A stretch of 64,000 nucleotides of DNA, taken from assembly GCA_946122785.1 (NCBI GenBank), contig CAMGYJ010000005.1:68956200-69020199 (forward strand), in the 5' to 3' direction. The position numbers and the translations under genes were made by a program. The notes beneath the pieces are model-generated. The model saw nothing but the letters and a program-made list of their open reading frames with translations, had not been told where the DNA came from and did not search any database. The stretch is from Linum tenue (lineage: Eukaryota > Streptophyta > Magnoliopsida > Malpighiales > Linaceae). Within the stretch, counting starts at the first letter, position 1. Each line of letters starts with the position of its first letter. This document shows, in pieces, positions 21,410-30,773 of this stretch.

Positions 21410-22535
21410 ATGGACGAAGAGGCTTTGAGAGTACGTAAATTTATTTAATTCTTTTGTGCATTTTTTTTTACATGGGTGCTAAAATTTAAATTGATTTGAT
21501 TTCATATTTTTTTATAGATGGGTGCTGAGATATACGACCCTAGATTGTATATCGATCCTGGCCCAAGGGATCGAAGGTATTTAACCGGGCAAGATCAACA
21601 TCGCTCTCGTTCAATTTGGAACAATAATCCGGTAGATACACTACAATTATTTCAATAGTTTTAAAGTTTTTATTTTGCTTTCTAAGTTTTTATTTTGCTT
21701 TCTATTGACTGACAATATTGTGTTTTTTGTTTTGTAGGAATCACTTATTCCCATCAGTCATCGAGGTACATGTCGATTGCCCCGTTGGCATCCTCGACTG
21801 CATCCCTATCTAGAGAGGGCGGGATTGCACAATTTGAGGCACTTTATGAGGCTAGATATTGACAACGATCTGCTGACGGCAATGGCAGAGCGATGGCGCC
21901 CTGAGCTGCATACCTTCCACTTTCCCGAGGGTGAAATGACGATCACCCTCAAAGATGTTGCCATCCTCACCGGGCTCCCGATCACCGGAGATGCCATCAT
22001 CGACAGCTCGAGAAAACCAGAAGATGGTTGGGGGCCATTGATTCAGGAACGTCTGGGGTTCAACATGCCGACCACCACGCCCGTTGAAGGGGTTGGGCAT
22101 CCACCACTGAATGCGGGGCAAGTATCGATCCCGTGGCTTGTTGACCACATCCAATTGGAGGTTAATATAGGCCTGGATACTCCTGAAGATCAGGTGGAGC
22201 GGTATGCACGTGTATACCTAATTGCCTTGGTTGGTGGGTTTCTGTTCCCCGACAAGTCAAATAAGTGGATACAAGGCATGTGGTTCCCTATGCTCCTCGG
22301 TGACTGGGACGAGATCGGGAGAAAAAGTTGGGGGTCGGCCGTCTTGGCTGGAATCTACCGAGAGTTGTGTACTTGCTCGAGGTTGGGAGCGAAACAAGCT
22401 GGTGGTGCGATGTTCATACTTCAACTCTGGGCATGGGAGCATCTTCCGTTTCTCGCACCTCAAGACCCTCGGGAATTCTGGTTGCCAGATGATGAGCTAC
22501 GATTTGTAGCAAATCCCCCATATGGTTTCAAGTAA
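21410..22535 (+). pseudogene. Plant mobile domain (PMD; MAIN-like) gene carried by the MULE, 3' truncated
   Basis: Three exons with consistent frame: 21410-21430 (MDEEALR), 21518-21631 (MGAEIYDPRLYIDPG onward) and 21738-22531, together 310 residues to the stop at 22533. Exon 3 has PMD hallmarks: HNLRHFMRLDIDNDLLTAMAERW, TITLKDVAILTGLPI, ARVYLIALVGGFLFPDKS, then WGSAVLAGIYRELC. PMD proteins include Arabidopsis MAIN/MAIL1 and many transposon-borne copies; family members act in gene silencing and genome stability. The stop lies inside a splice-donor-like caa|GTAAGT at 22532, so the real gene probably continued and has lost its 3' exons. Its role in transposition is unknown. Confidence 0.75.
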
Positions 22536-22606
22536 GTTCAATTTAAGTTGAATTTATTTTAGATAAAGTAATGAAGTAGTACAATATTTTGAGTCCGTAA
22601 TATACC

Positions 22607-23964
22607 TGAATCACTGGCATGCAGAAGGGAAACCCGTCAATGCATGGCTTGAATGTCCAGAACAGACGATGAAACATCAACTCGTTCTGTACTCGAACTT
22701 GATCTTCAGTTTCTACGTTGTTGTACCAAGGCACGAAAACCGTCCCAGGGTTGGACTCCTCCATTGCGGACATTAGTCTGGGGAGTAAAGCATACGAGTC
22801 ATCCCAATCACCGTAGACATCAGCCATGGCCTTCTGCTTCCCATGCCACGCCTTCTTATACCTTATGGTGTAGGAGTGTCGATCCTTCACCTCCGCCATG
22901 ATAGCTTTTATCTTGATATCTGGTTGTGCCTCGATAAGGTGCTTAATGGTTCTTGCCACTTTTTTTGCTTTCAGTTGCCGGTGATCCTGTGAAAGTATGG
23001 TTGAGGAGCAACTGTGGTTGTTCTCTGCTGTCCGCATGACCCAGACCCCCTTTCTCTTCATATATGCAGCACGAAGTTGCCACATACAACCCTCTCCAGC
23101 ATTCTTACAAATGACATGCAGTTGTCCCTTGTCAGAATATTTTACCTTCCATTCGAAATTACGCCGCATGGCTTCTTCGCTAAAAGCGTCTTGCACATCG
23201 GCTTTCGAAGTGAACGCCATACCCACTTCCAAATTAGCAGTCGGATTATACACAGGCATGGGCCGATAGTCAGGGGCATCGTTCTGACCATATAAAAATT
23301 GATCAGGAACCTCTGTGTAGTAAGGCGTTGGTGCCTGGCGGAACGCCACCTCACTGTCATCGATATCGTCGTTATCGTCCGCATCTTCCTCCTCACTGAC
23401 TGATCTCAAATCTTCCTCACTTTCATCGTCACTGGAGGCGAATGGATAGCTCGGCGAAGGAGGGTCATCGTTAGCAGCATAACCAGCATCGCCTTCTTGG
23501 TCATGCGAAGTACGCCCAGTTCGAAGGGTGTTTTCAATGTCACCCCACTCTGGACCCCAAGCAGGCCATTGATCACCGTCGGGCTGAACGATATCGACGG
23601 CAGTCTCACCACCATGTGGCAGGTATTCTTCCCACCCAACAGCTCCTTCAGAACTACCTCCTCCGTAGTTGCTTGAAGTACCTCCCCAACCATACCCTCC
23701 GGCAGAAGAACCTGCTCCGTAGTTACTTGAACTACCACCCCAGCCATACCCTCCTGCAAAACCATCATCATAAGAATACTGGTGAGAATGAGTTTCACCG
23801 ACCGGCTCGGTCTCGACATACACCTCTGCAAGCCGCACCCCGTTCTCAGATATGAACTGTGTCATCATGTTCGCGTCGTCATCGTCATTTATGTCAACTC
23901 TTTCGTACATGACTCCGTCAGCACTCATGTTGGGATACCGGTAAGTAATTTGACGAACTCTCAT
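22607..23964 (-). pseudogene. mudrA-like MULE transposase, N-terminal exon only
   Basis: From ATG 23964 the minus strand is open for about 450 residues. A Gly/Tyr/Ser-rich stretch contains two copies of GGYGWGG(S/T)SSNYG, and an acidic region follows. Then comes the MuDR N-terminal DNA-binding domain (VGMAFTSKADVQDAFSEEA, NFEWKVKYSDKGQLHVICKN, GCMWQLRAAYMKRKG, NNHSC). It continues to IEAQPDIKIKAIMAEV and KKAWHGKQKAMADVYGDWDD. The exon ends at 22607 at a good donor (CAG|GTATAT). The expected next exon with the DDE transposase and zinc knuckle is missing; the PMD gene occupies that side. It could bind DNA but not catalyse transposition. Confidence 0.82.
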
Positions 23965-24713
23965 TTGCCCGCCCGTACAAGCCCTTTCTGCACACCTGTC
24001 ATGGAGTTATTGCCACGAGAATCTCGACTCAATTGTAAGCGAACTGGATTCGCCATCTTCATAGTCGATCCCAATGTTCGAGTTTGTCACCCGACCATTC
24101 CAATAAATAATAAGCCGAAACTTCTTAAATTTACCCATGTCTGCAATTTATAATAATTAAGTATAGTATATAATTAGTACATTATGGATACAAAAACAAT
24201 ATCATCCAAAGCGATAATAAAATGCAACTAATTTATCTATTATGAGAAAACTAAACAAATTCATCTAAATTCATAACTAGCTAACTAACATCTATCATAT
24301 CATAATTAAACTAAATAATATCATAACATATTTTCCAATAACCGCAATTCACTAAATACAAACAGTATAATTACTAACACATCAACATGTAAAAAATACA
24401 TACTTATAACATACTCAATCCTGATCTATCATGATAACTAAACAAATTAATCTAAATTCAGTACTAACTAACTAACATATATCATTAATCTAAATATATA
24501 ATTCTAACATACCTAATTCTAGCACATAATCAAAATGTAAACAATACATAATTCTAACATACCGAATCCCGACGAGTTTCTTGAGCAGTAAACTACGGAG
24601 GAACCAGCTGCGAAAACGATAATTTTGGTACTAATTTTCTGTTTGGCAGCAGGAGTGTTTGGCAGCAGGAGGGAAGAGGGGGCGTGGCTTTTTATAGGAA
24701 AAATTGGAGGCAA
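23965..24713. other. MULE non-coding region upstream of mudrA-like exon
   Basis: AT-rich, probably promoter and 5' leader of the minus-strand gene. Several short taactaacata-type repeats; nothing else recognised. Confidence 0.4.
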
Positions 24714-25080
24714 TCACCGCTTTGGACAAAGGCGGTGAACCATCATCGCCTTAGTCAACAGCGGTGATGGCTAGGTAGCTGTTACCTACCTGTCCACCTA
24801 CCAGGGCTGTGTAAAACGTGGGGGCAATCACTGCTGTGGACAACAGCGGTGATGGCTTCACTGTTGATGTCCAAAGCGGGGATACGTTCCCCGCTTTTGT
24901 CAAAAGCGGGGATACAATCCCCGCCTTGGACAAAAGCGGGGAACGTATCACCGCTTTTGACCACAGCGATGATGCATTCCCCGCTTTTGTCCAAGGCGGT
25001 GATGCGTACCCCGCTGCTTCACTGCTTTGGACAAAAGCGGTGATCAACATCACTGTCTTAGACAAAGACAGTGATGTTGA
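24714..25080 (+). repeat. Right palindrome array of the MULE
   Basis: About ten tandem palindromes of the same kind (for example ttccccgcttttg-N-aaagcgggga). The last unit mirrors the first unit of the left array. Open frames across it give 10-11-residue peptide repeats that are by-products of the DNA repeat. Confidence 0.85.
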
Positions 25081-25309
25081 AACTGCTGTATTTTGGGAAT
25101 TAGTTTTATAAGTACTGTATTTAGGGAATTTTTTTTAATAACTCGCGTATTCTGGGATTTTTTCCGGTAAAGTTGGTGTTTTTGATTTTGTTTATTTTTC
25201 CTTTTCTTCTCTGTGTTTGGGTCCAACCGTCCAAGTTTAGTTTTTTTTTTTTTCCTATTATTATTTGGATGTCCCTTTCAATTGTTTGTATTTTAAAAGT
25301 TATGGTACG

Positions 25310-25560
25310 TTGAATATAAATTCATGTTTTGCAACACAATTTTGATAAGCGTTGCATAAATTATACAATTAGGCAACCCAAAATTTATTTTTGACATATG
25401 TGTTGTGTAAAGAGAATAATTGCAACATATAATTAAATTGAGTTGGGTAAACTATCCAATACGCAACTCCAAAAAAAAGTGTTGCCGTAACATATTTAAC
25501 GCAACACTTTCAAGTAGTGTTGCAATCCAAGTGTTGCAAGAAGGCCTTTTTCCCGTAGTG
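25310..25560 (+). promoter_or_regulatory. CACTA right subterminal GTTGC/GCAAC motif cluster
   Basis: About nine GTTGC/GCAAC pentamers lead up to the terminal ...CCCGTAGTG. They mirror the first motif class of the left end. Confidence 0.7.
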
Positions 25561-26004
25561 TATGGATATTGCTTTCATAATGTAAATGGGTATGGGTTGG
25601 ATATGGATATCCATTTACTTGAGGGTTTTTAACTACACACACAAAAATTGGACCTATTTGTAAAACTTGAAAAGTTTAGGTACCAAAATGTAAGACCAAA
25701 AAAATTTAGGTACCAAAACGTAATTTTCCATCGATATTTTGAGGACTTATATGCAAAAAAAAATTAAATTTAGGTACTAAATCTGCATATCTATTAAGTT
25801 TAGGTACCAAACTGTAATTTGCCTTTGGGCATGGGTACAAACCCAAATCCATGTGTTAAAAACCCAACCCAAGTAAATGGGTATGGGACTATGGGTACAA
25901 ATCCATCAAACTCTACCCATCTACCATTTATTTGGAATCCATACCCAACCCAATTGGGTTGGATAGTAAAATAGCCATGGGTATGGGCAAAATTGCCATC
26001 CCTA

Positions 26005-26012
26005 GTACGACC
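26005..26012 (+). repeat. hAT TSD, right
   Basis: gtacgacc; copia RNase H sequence resumes directly after it. Confidence 0.9.
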
Positions 26013-26440
26013 ATGTCATGATACTCTGCTTCAGCAAAAGAGCATGCCACCACTCGTTGTTTCTTGATAGGGGCCCCACCAAGACAAACTAGATAGCATG
26101 TGGTGGAGCGCTGAGTGTGCTCACATCCCCCTAGTCCGCATCACAATAATAAGCAGTGAGGGTTATATCATTGAGTTTGGGGAAGAGGAGCCATTGACCT
26201 AGAGAGGACTTGAGATAACGCAATATACGATGAGAAGAATTCATATGCATATGAATGGCTAAGGATGTTGACAACATAAGTGATATCAGGCCGCGTGATA
26301 GTCAAGTAGAGAATTCGATCGTTGAGACGCCGATTAGAGGAAGGATCGACGGAAGCGTAACATCAGAACTGGGCCGAGTCAGATGATGATTCTACTCGAT
26401 CGAGAAAGCACCGGGACATGAACCAATGGCTCTAGCATCT
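26013..26440 (-). pseudogene. Copia RNase H, N-terminal part
   Basis: Minus strand includes SFAEAEYHDMV immediately beside the hAT insertion, followed 14 kb away by RTVGDVLWLRC. A missing base near the site also shifts the frame. Confidence 0.7.
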
Positions 26441-27153
26441 ATAAGAATGTCGAGCACACAGAGTGCAACACCATCACTCGCGCGAACAAACTCCATCCCA
26501 AGGAAATAACAAAGATCCCCAAATCCTCGATGTTGAATTTTGCATCGAGAAACTGTTTGACACCTGTGATCAAGGACATGTCATTGCCTGTGAGGATAAC
26601 GTCATCGACATAAATGAGAGCCACTCCCCTGGCAAAAAATAAACAACGAGTAGTCGACTGGAGAAGATTGAAAGCCGAGTGAACAAAGAGCGGTGGTGAA
26701 CTTGTGATACCAATTACGCGAGACTTGTCGGAGACTATATATAGACTTAAGAAGCCTACAACCCCACCTATTACCAAGAGCAGCAAAGTCGGGAGGAATC
26801 TTCATATATAATTCCTCCTCAAGATCACCATGGAGGAAAGCATTGTTGACATCAAGCTGGTGTAGATGCCACCCCTTACTAACCGCCACTGCGAGCAAAC
26901 AACAAACGGTAACAAGCTTGGCAAAGGGAACAAAGGTATCATGGAAATCGATACCCTGAATTTGTGTGAATCCTATCGCCACAAGCTGAGATTTGTAGCA
27001 TTCAACCGACCCATCAAGACGATATTTGATCTTGCAAACCCATTTTGCGGGAATGACTCGCTTTCCGCTAGGTAGAGAAACAATACTCCAAGTCCTATTT
27101 TGTGTAAGAGCGCAAATTTCTTTCCGCCATAGCTGCATGCCAACGTGGGACAA
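26439..27153 (-). pseudogene. Copia reverse transcriptase (RVT_2)
   Basis: Minus strand reads NRTWSIVSLPSGKRVIPAKW, HQLDVNNAFLHGDLEEELYM and SIYSLRQVSRNWYHK, then after a frameshift YVDDVILTGND, the copia RT active site. Matches the plant copia RT; broken by at least one frameshift. Confidence 0.88.
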
Positions 27154-27444
27154 AAATTATCGTAAGAGACAAATGCAGATAGAGGGTATTAAATGCCAGT
27201 ATGTGTGCTTCCCTGAATGTCGGTAGTGGGATCAGTGATTTGGGTGTAAGTGGTCTCATAAATGTTCATGTGTTGCGGTCGAGTCCGGATGCGGTCACTA
27301 CGCCGAGGAGCGGCGGGATCCGGGGCTAGCGAAGTGGTTGGTGAGGACCCAATCTCATGAGTAGGTGCCGAAGTAGCTGGGCTCGGCCCAGAGGTAGGAT
27401 TCTACTCATGATCTACCTGTGACGAAGGAGAAGTCATGCTAGGC

Positions 27445-28150
27445 TCAGGAGGAGTGGAAGACGGGTTGACAATGGCCCCAAGATCTTCGAACAATCCTCA
27501 TCCAAATCGTCGACCTGTGAAGAGAAAATGGGACGCAGTCCAATGCAGATTTTGTAAAATCAGAAGTTGGAAGGGAAATTAGTCTTTGTGAAATTGTACT
27601 TCCCGTGATGTGAGGAGATTTTGGGTAGCAAGATCTTAACACCTGTAACCCCTCTGACTGGAGGCATAACCAAGAAATACGCACGCACGCCCTTGTTCAA
27701 AAAATTTATCAAGCCCATGGTGAGTGTCCTTGATATATACCAAACATCCAATAACCCGAAGATGCGAGTAAGGCGTCGGTTTCCCAAACAACACTTCATA
27801 AGGAATGCAAGTAAGGCGTCGGTTTCCCAAACACTTCTTCATAAGGAATGCGATCAGTAGGTTTGGTCCGCAGTCAATTGATCATATATGTTGCGGTAAG
27901 CACACACTCACCCCAAAAACAAATAGGCATGCTAGCTTGAAACTGTAGTGCTCTAGCAGTGTCTAGGAGATGACGATACTTTTGCTCGACGACTCCATTT
28001 TCTGTGTTGTGTCGGTACATGAAGTTTGCAAAAGAATGTCGCCGCGCTCGTAATAACTCTAAAGCGCCAAGGTGTTGAACTCGTGTCAATTATCAGCCTG
28101 TATGTTCTTAATGTGTCGGCCAAACTAACGACAGACTAACTGATCAAACA
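27445..28150 (-). pseudogene. Copia integrase core and C-terminal region
   Basis: Minus strand reads NTENGVVEQKYRHLLDTARA, FWGECVLTATYMIN, PYEVLFGKPTPYSHLRVIGC and FFEQGRACVFLGYASSQRGY, all landmarks of the plant copia integrase. Frames change several times, and a duplication of about 42 bp lies at 27768-27850. Confidence 0.85.
27768..27850 (-). repeat. Tandem duplication of about 42 bp within copia integrase
   Basis: gtaaggcgtcggtttcccaa followed by acacttcataaggaatgc occurs twice in direct succession, with the second copy slightly diverged. Confidence 0.85.
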
Positions 28151-28358
28151 TCATTAAATAACGCCCAGCCTTAGATTTGTAATGCAATAAATAGACCCAA
28201 ACACAACGACTGTAAGCATCAACAATGGTGAGAAAATAATGGGCGCCACTAAGTGATGTAGTTTTATAGCCACCCAGAGATCAATATGAATTAAATAAAA
28301 AACAATGCCGACTTTGAAACAATAGAAACATAAAGTTATTTTTTCAACTGCCGAGCCT

Positions 28359-28832
28359 TTAAAAGCCTTGGATGCTTAGCCATGCATGCCATATTACATC
28401 TGACACCACACCGCGCTGCCCTGCTGCACAAGCTTGAACCCGTCCAACCCCAAACAACCGCATGTAGTATAGTCCATCATGTAACTCACCCTTACCAATC
28501 AAACTCTTGGAGCGTAAGTTGTGAATGACGCAAAAGTCAACGAGAAAAATTACTACAACATGATTATCCTTGGCAAATCGACTGACCGAAGCCAGATTGC
28601 ACCAAACCTTCGGTACATGCAACATGAAGCTTACCTTAAGGCTAGGGCGCAATTCAATGCTACCAATATGTTTAACAGGGATGTTTGCTCCAGTAGGTAT
28701 ACGTACGGGTTGTCCATTCTCTATTTGTACCTTGTTCTCTAATAGAGATTCATTCATGGTTATATGTTCATTACACCCAGAATCTAACAACCACTCGGTG
28801 TTCATAAAAAATATAGCTGCCGAATGAGCCAC
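28359..28832 (-). pseudogene. Copia protease and pre-integrase (zinc-binding) region
   Basis: Minus strand has WLLDSGCNEHIT, a copia aspartic-protease DSG active site, and LHVPKVWCNLASVSRFAKDN, the usual start of the pre-integrase region. It then ends early at a stop. Confidence 0.8.
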
Positions 28833-28879
28833 TGAATCATCTGCTCATTTGGCCGAATAACCAAGAACTCTTTAAGTTA

Positions 28880-29880
28880 TTCCAATTGCCTGATAGTGAA
28901 GTCAGCTACGGGGCTTATATCTTCTTTCTCATGCGTAACCTGGGCTTTGGACGACAAAGTTGTTGCTGGTCACTTGGCCGCTGTAGGTCACCTTGCCTAT
29001 TATGAGGTGGATACCCATTTAGCTGGTAACAGGACTCTCGAAGATGGCCCAACTTTTGACATTAGCAACATCAAGGTTTCTCCTTGTTCTCGCGCTGATT
29101 TCCTCGATCATTCTCACTTCGCACGATAAAGGCAGCATCCTCCTGTGTCGGTTTGTGGCTCTATGAAATTAACCTTTGTTGTTCCCCATTGAGTGTAATA
29201 TTGAAAGCTTTTGCCAATAACGGAGTGGCCTTCATTGCCAGCACGTCCGTCCAAACCGTTGAGAAAACATCATCTAAGCCCATTAAAAAGTCAGAGAGTC
29301 AAGAACTTTTCTGGTGCTCTGGAATACGTGTGGAAGCTCCACAAGTGCAATTTCCGCATGTGCAAGTTCGTGTAGGGGCAATGGCGGTTGATTCTTCCCA
29401 CAGTGCACGATGCTTTGTGTACAAAGAGGACACTGTATTTTCTCCTGCTGAAGTAGACTAATCAGTCTGCGAAGCTCATAGGCTCGGGAAGCATTCCCTT
29501 GGCCAAACCAGTCCTTCAAGTCATTCGAAATATGTCGTTAGGTCTCGACAAATCGCACTGAGATCCGTATTTCTTTGACCATGGCTGTTTTGAGCTACCC
29601 TTTAACCATATCATCACAACGTATCCAAGCTTGAAATTGTTTTCCCTCGGCTATTTTGGTCAATATTCCATCCAAGAACGAATATTTTTTATTTGCAATT
29701 ACAGAGTCATTCATATCAAGAACCCACTCACCTTAATTCGATGCAGTGAGAAGATCGCCAACCAACATCTGGCTAGGCCCATCGGAATTAGAAAGATGAT
29801 AAACCAGCGACAAATCCCCCTAATCAACACTGCCCAGCTTAACTCCAGACGTGTCGTCAATGAACAAAAATGTGGAAATC
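28880..29880 (-). pseudogene. Copia gag remnant
   Basis: Minus-strand pieces in different frames read FQAWIRCDDMVKG, KDWFGQGNASRAYELRR and LISLLQQEKIQC, then ELPHVFQSTRKVLDSL, in the order found in plant copia gag (Retrotran_gag-type). The frame is broken throughout. Confidence 0.65.
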
Positions 29881-29899
29881 AAGTACCAGGAAACAATGT

Positions 29900-30324
29900 G
29901 AAGTAACTAAAAAGGTTTTAATTTTCAAAATTCAGTTTCAAAACTCACCAAAAGTCTCAGCTAAACAAGTTGTCTTCAAATTTTGTTTCTCGGGAAATAA
30001 CAACTTCATTTTCATTTTAATTTGTTTTCTGTTGTGCCAGCCATAAGAAACAGAATGACAAGTAAACAACCCATTAGTTATTTAGAGGAATATCTCATAC
30101 CAACTAGCTTGTTACAAGGGAGAAGGGGCATCGGTTATCAAGACCAGGAAGAGAGAGTTTGGTCACTTTGGCCTAAAAATCAAACCCAATATGACACAAT
30201 TAGCTCATTTAATATTTAATGTTGAGTTGACCTTATAAATCTACTAAATCTCTTGTAATTAATTAATGTGATACAAAATTTCACAAAAAAAAATTTAATG
30301 TGGAAATTAATTTGCTATGGGTAA
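29900..30324. other. Gap between copia and gypsy remnants
   Basis: AT-rich; no gene. A degenerate primer-binding-site-like string (minus TGGTATGAGATA) lies at 30102-30091, but no LTR matching the left end follows it. Confidence 0.4.
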
Positions 30325-30762
30325 TGTCACGACCTTACTGTCGATCGTGCGGCCCTAGCTCTCGATTGCGTTAGAGCGCTAGGCTTCCTTCTCTCAAACT
30401 CACAAGCAATTAAAGAAAGCAAGACAAAAGAACAAAGAAGATGAGAGAACTCTCTAGTGTGTATTACTCTCAAAAAATGATTGAATGAGTACAAATGAGG
30501 GAGATGGCTCCTTATATAGGCCTCTCCACATACAAGACATCAATGCCCCTCATCACTACCCCACATCAATACACCCATAAAGTTCCCCCATAATGCACTC
30601 TATAAATGTCACCCATTACGTGACTCATAAGTGCACCATTAAGCTCTCATTTAGGTGGAGAATCCTAGGAGCATCTCTATGCTACTAGTCTTCCATACAC
30701 GCCACATGTGTAGCCGCCATGTTGTCACCTTATTGGCGCCATGTCATCTACCACATGTAACA
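30325..30762 (-). repeat. Gypsy 3' LTR, 438 bp
   Basis: On the plus strand it begins TGTCACGACC and ends CATGTAACA; in element sense it is TGTTACATG...GGTCGTGACA. A TATA-like cctatataag lies on the minus strand near 30520. It is followed by the polypurine tract (plus tcctcccccacc, 30763-30774). Confidence 0.9.
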
Positions 30763-30773
30763 TCCTCCCCCAC

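Larger units (their letters stand above)
20633..25165. mobile_element. Mutator-like element (MULE), 4.5 kb, with PMD gene and mudrA fragment
   Basis: Termini GGAAAAAATCCCAGAATA (from 20633) and its inverse (to 25165) extend as TIRs for more than 120 bp through aatacagcagtttcaacatc. The 9-bp TSD ggtaaagtt lies at 20624-20632 and 25166-25174. Inside the TIRs are arrays of short palindromes (20728-21180 and 24714-25080). The centre holds a plus-strand plant-mobile-domain gene (21410-22531) and a minus-strand mudrA-like N-terminal exon (23964-22607) facing each other. The mudrA DDE catalytic region is absent, so this copy is non-autonomous. Confidence 0.9.
12009..25560 (-). mobile_element. CACTA (En/Spm-type) transposon, 13.55 kb, catalytically defective
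   Basis: Ends CACTACGGGAAAAA (12009-12022) and TTTTTCCCGTAGTG (25547-25560) are inverted copies typical of CACTA elements, flanked by the 3-bp TSD tat (12006-12008 and 25561-25563). Both ends carry many GTTGC/GCAAC subterminal motifs. Coding runs on the minus strand: a TNPD N-terminal exon (18547-18310) and a three-exon TNPA-like gene (14751-13392). The large TNPD catalytic domain is missing, so the copy is non-autonomous. It contains three nested elements, at 15745-16466, 17152-17523 and 20633-25165. Confidence 0.92.
11883..26004. mobile_element. hAT transposon (non-autonomous, about 570 bp) opened by a CACTA insertion
   Basis: Terminal inverted repeats tagggatggcaatt (11883-11896) and aattgccatcccta (25991-26004) are perfect over 14 bp. 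The element is flanked by an 8-bp TSD gtacgacc (11875-11882 and 26005-26012), diagnostic of hAT. Subterminal regions are rich in gggtatggg/cccataccc motifs. Without the 13.55-kb CACTA and its 3-bp TSD, the element is about 567 bp with no coding capacity, so it depended on a transposase from elsewhere. It lies inside the copia RNase H. Confidence 0.92.
11417..30102 (-). mobile_element. Copia LTR retrotransposon remnant, split by a 14-kb DNA-transposon nest
   Basis: Minus-strand copia order can be read from right to left: gag (about 29880-28880), protease/pre-integrase (28832-28359), integrase (about 28150-27445), reverse transcriptase (27153-26439) and RNase H (26440-26013, resuming at 11874-11544). 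The RNase H break is exactly the insertion site of the hAT element at 11883-26004. A polypurine tract (minus-strand cgggggag, near 11562-11555) and LTR-like sequence lie at the left end. No matching 5' LTR was found; only a degenerate primer-binding-site-like string lies at 30091-30102. Many stops and frameshifts; dead. Confidence 0.75.

Noticed and set aside
24751..25111. Repetitive proteins encoded in several frames
   Set aside because: They are by-products of the MULE palindrome array; frames on both strands are open for the same reason.
30091..30102. Copia primer-binding site and 5' LTR
   Set aside because: Three mismatches to the usual TGGTATCAGAGC, and no sequence like the left LTR follows.
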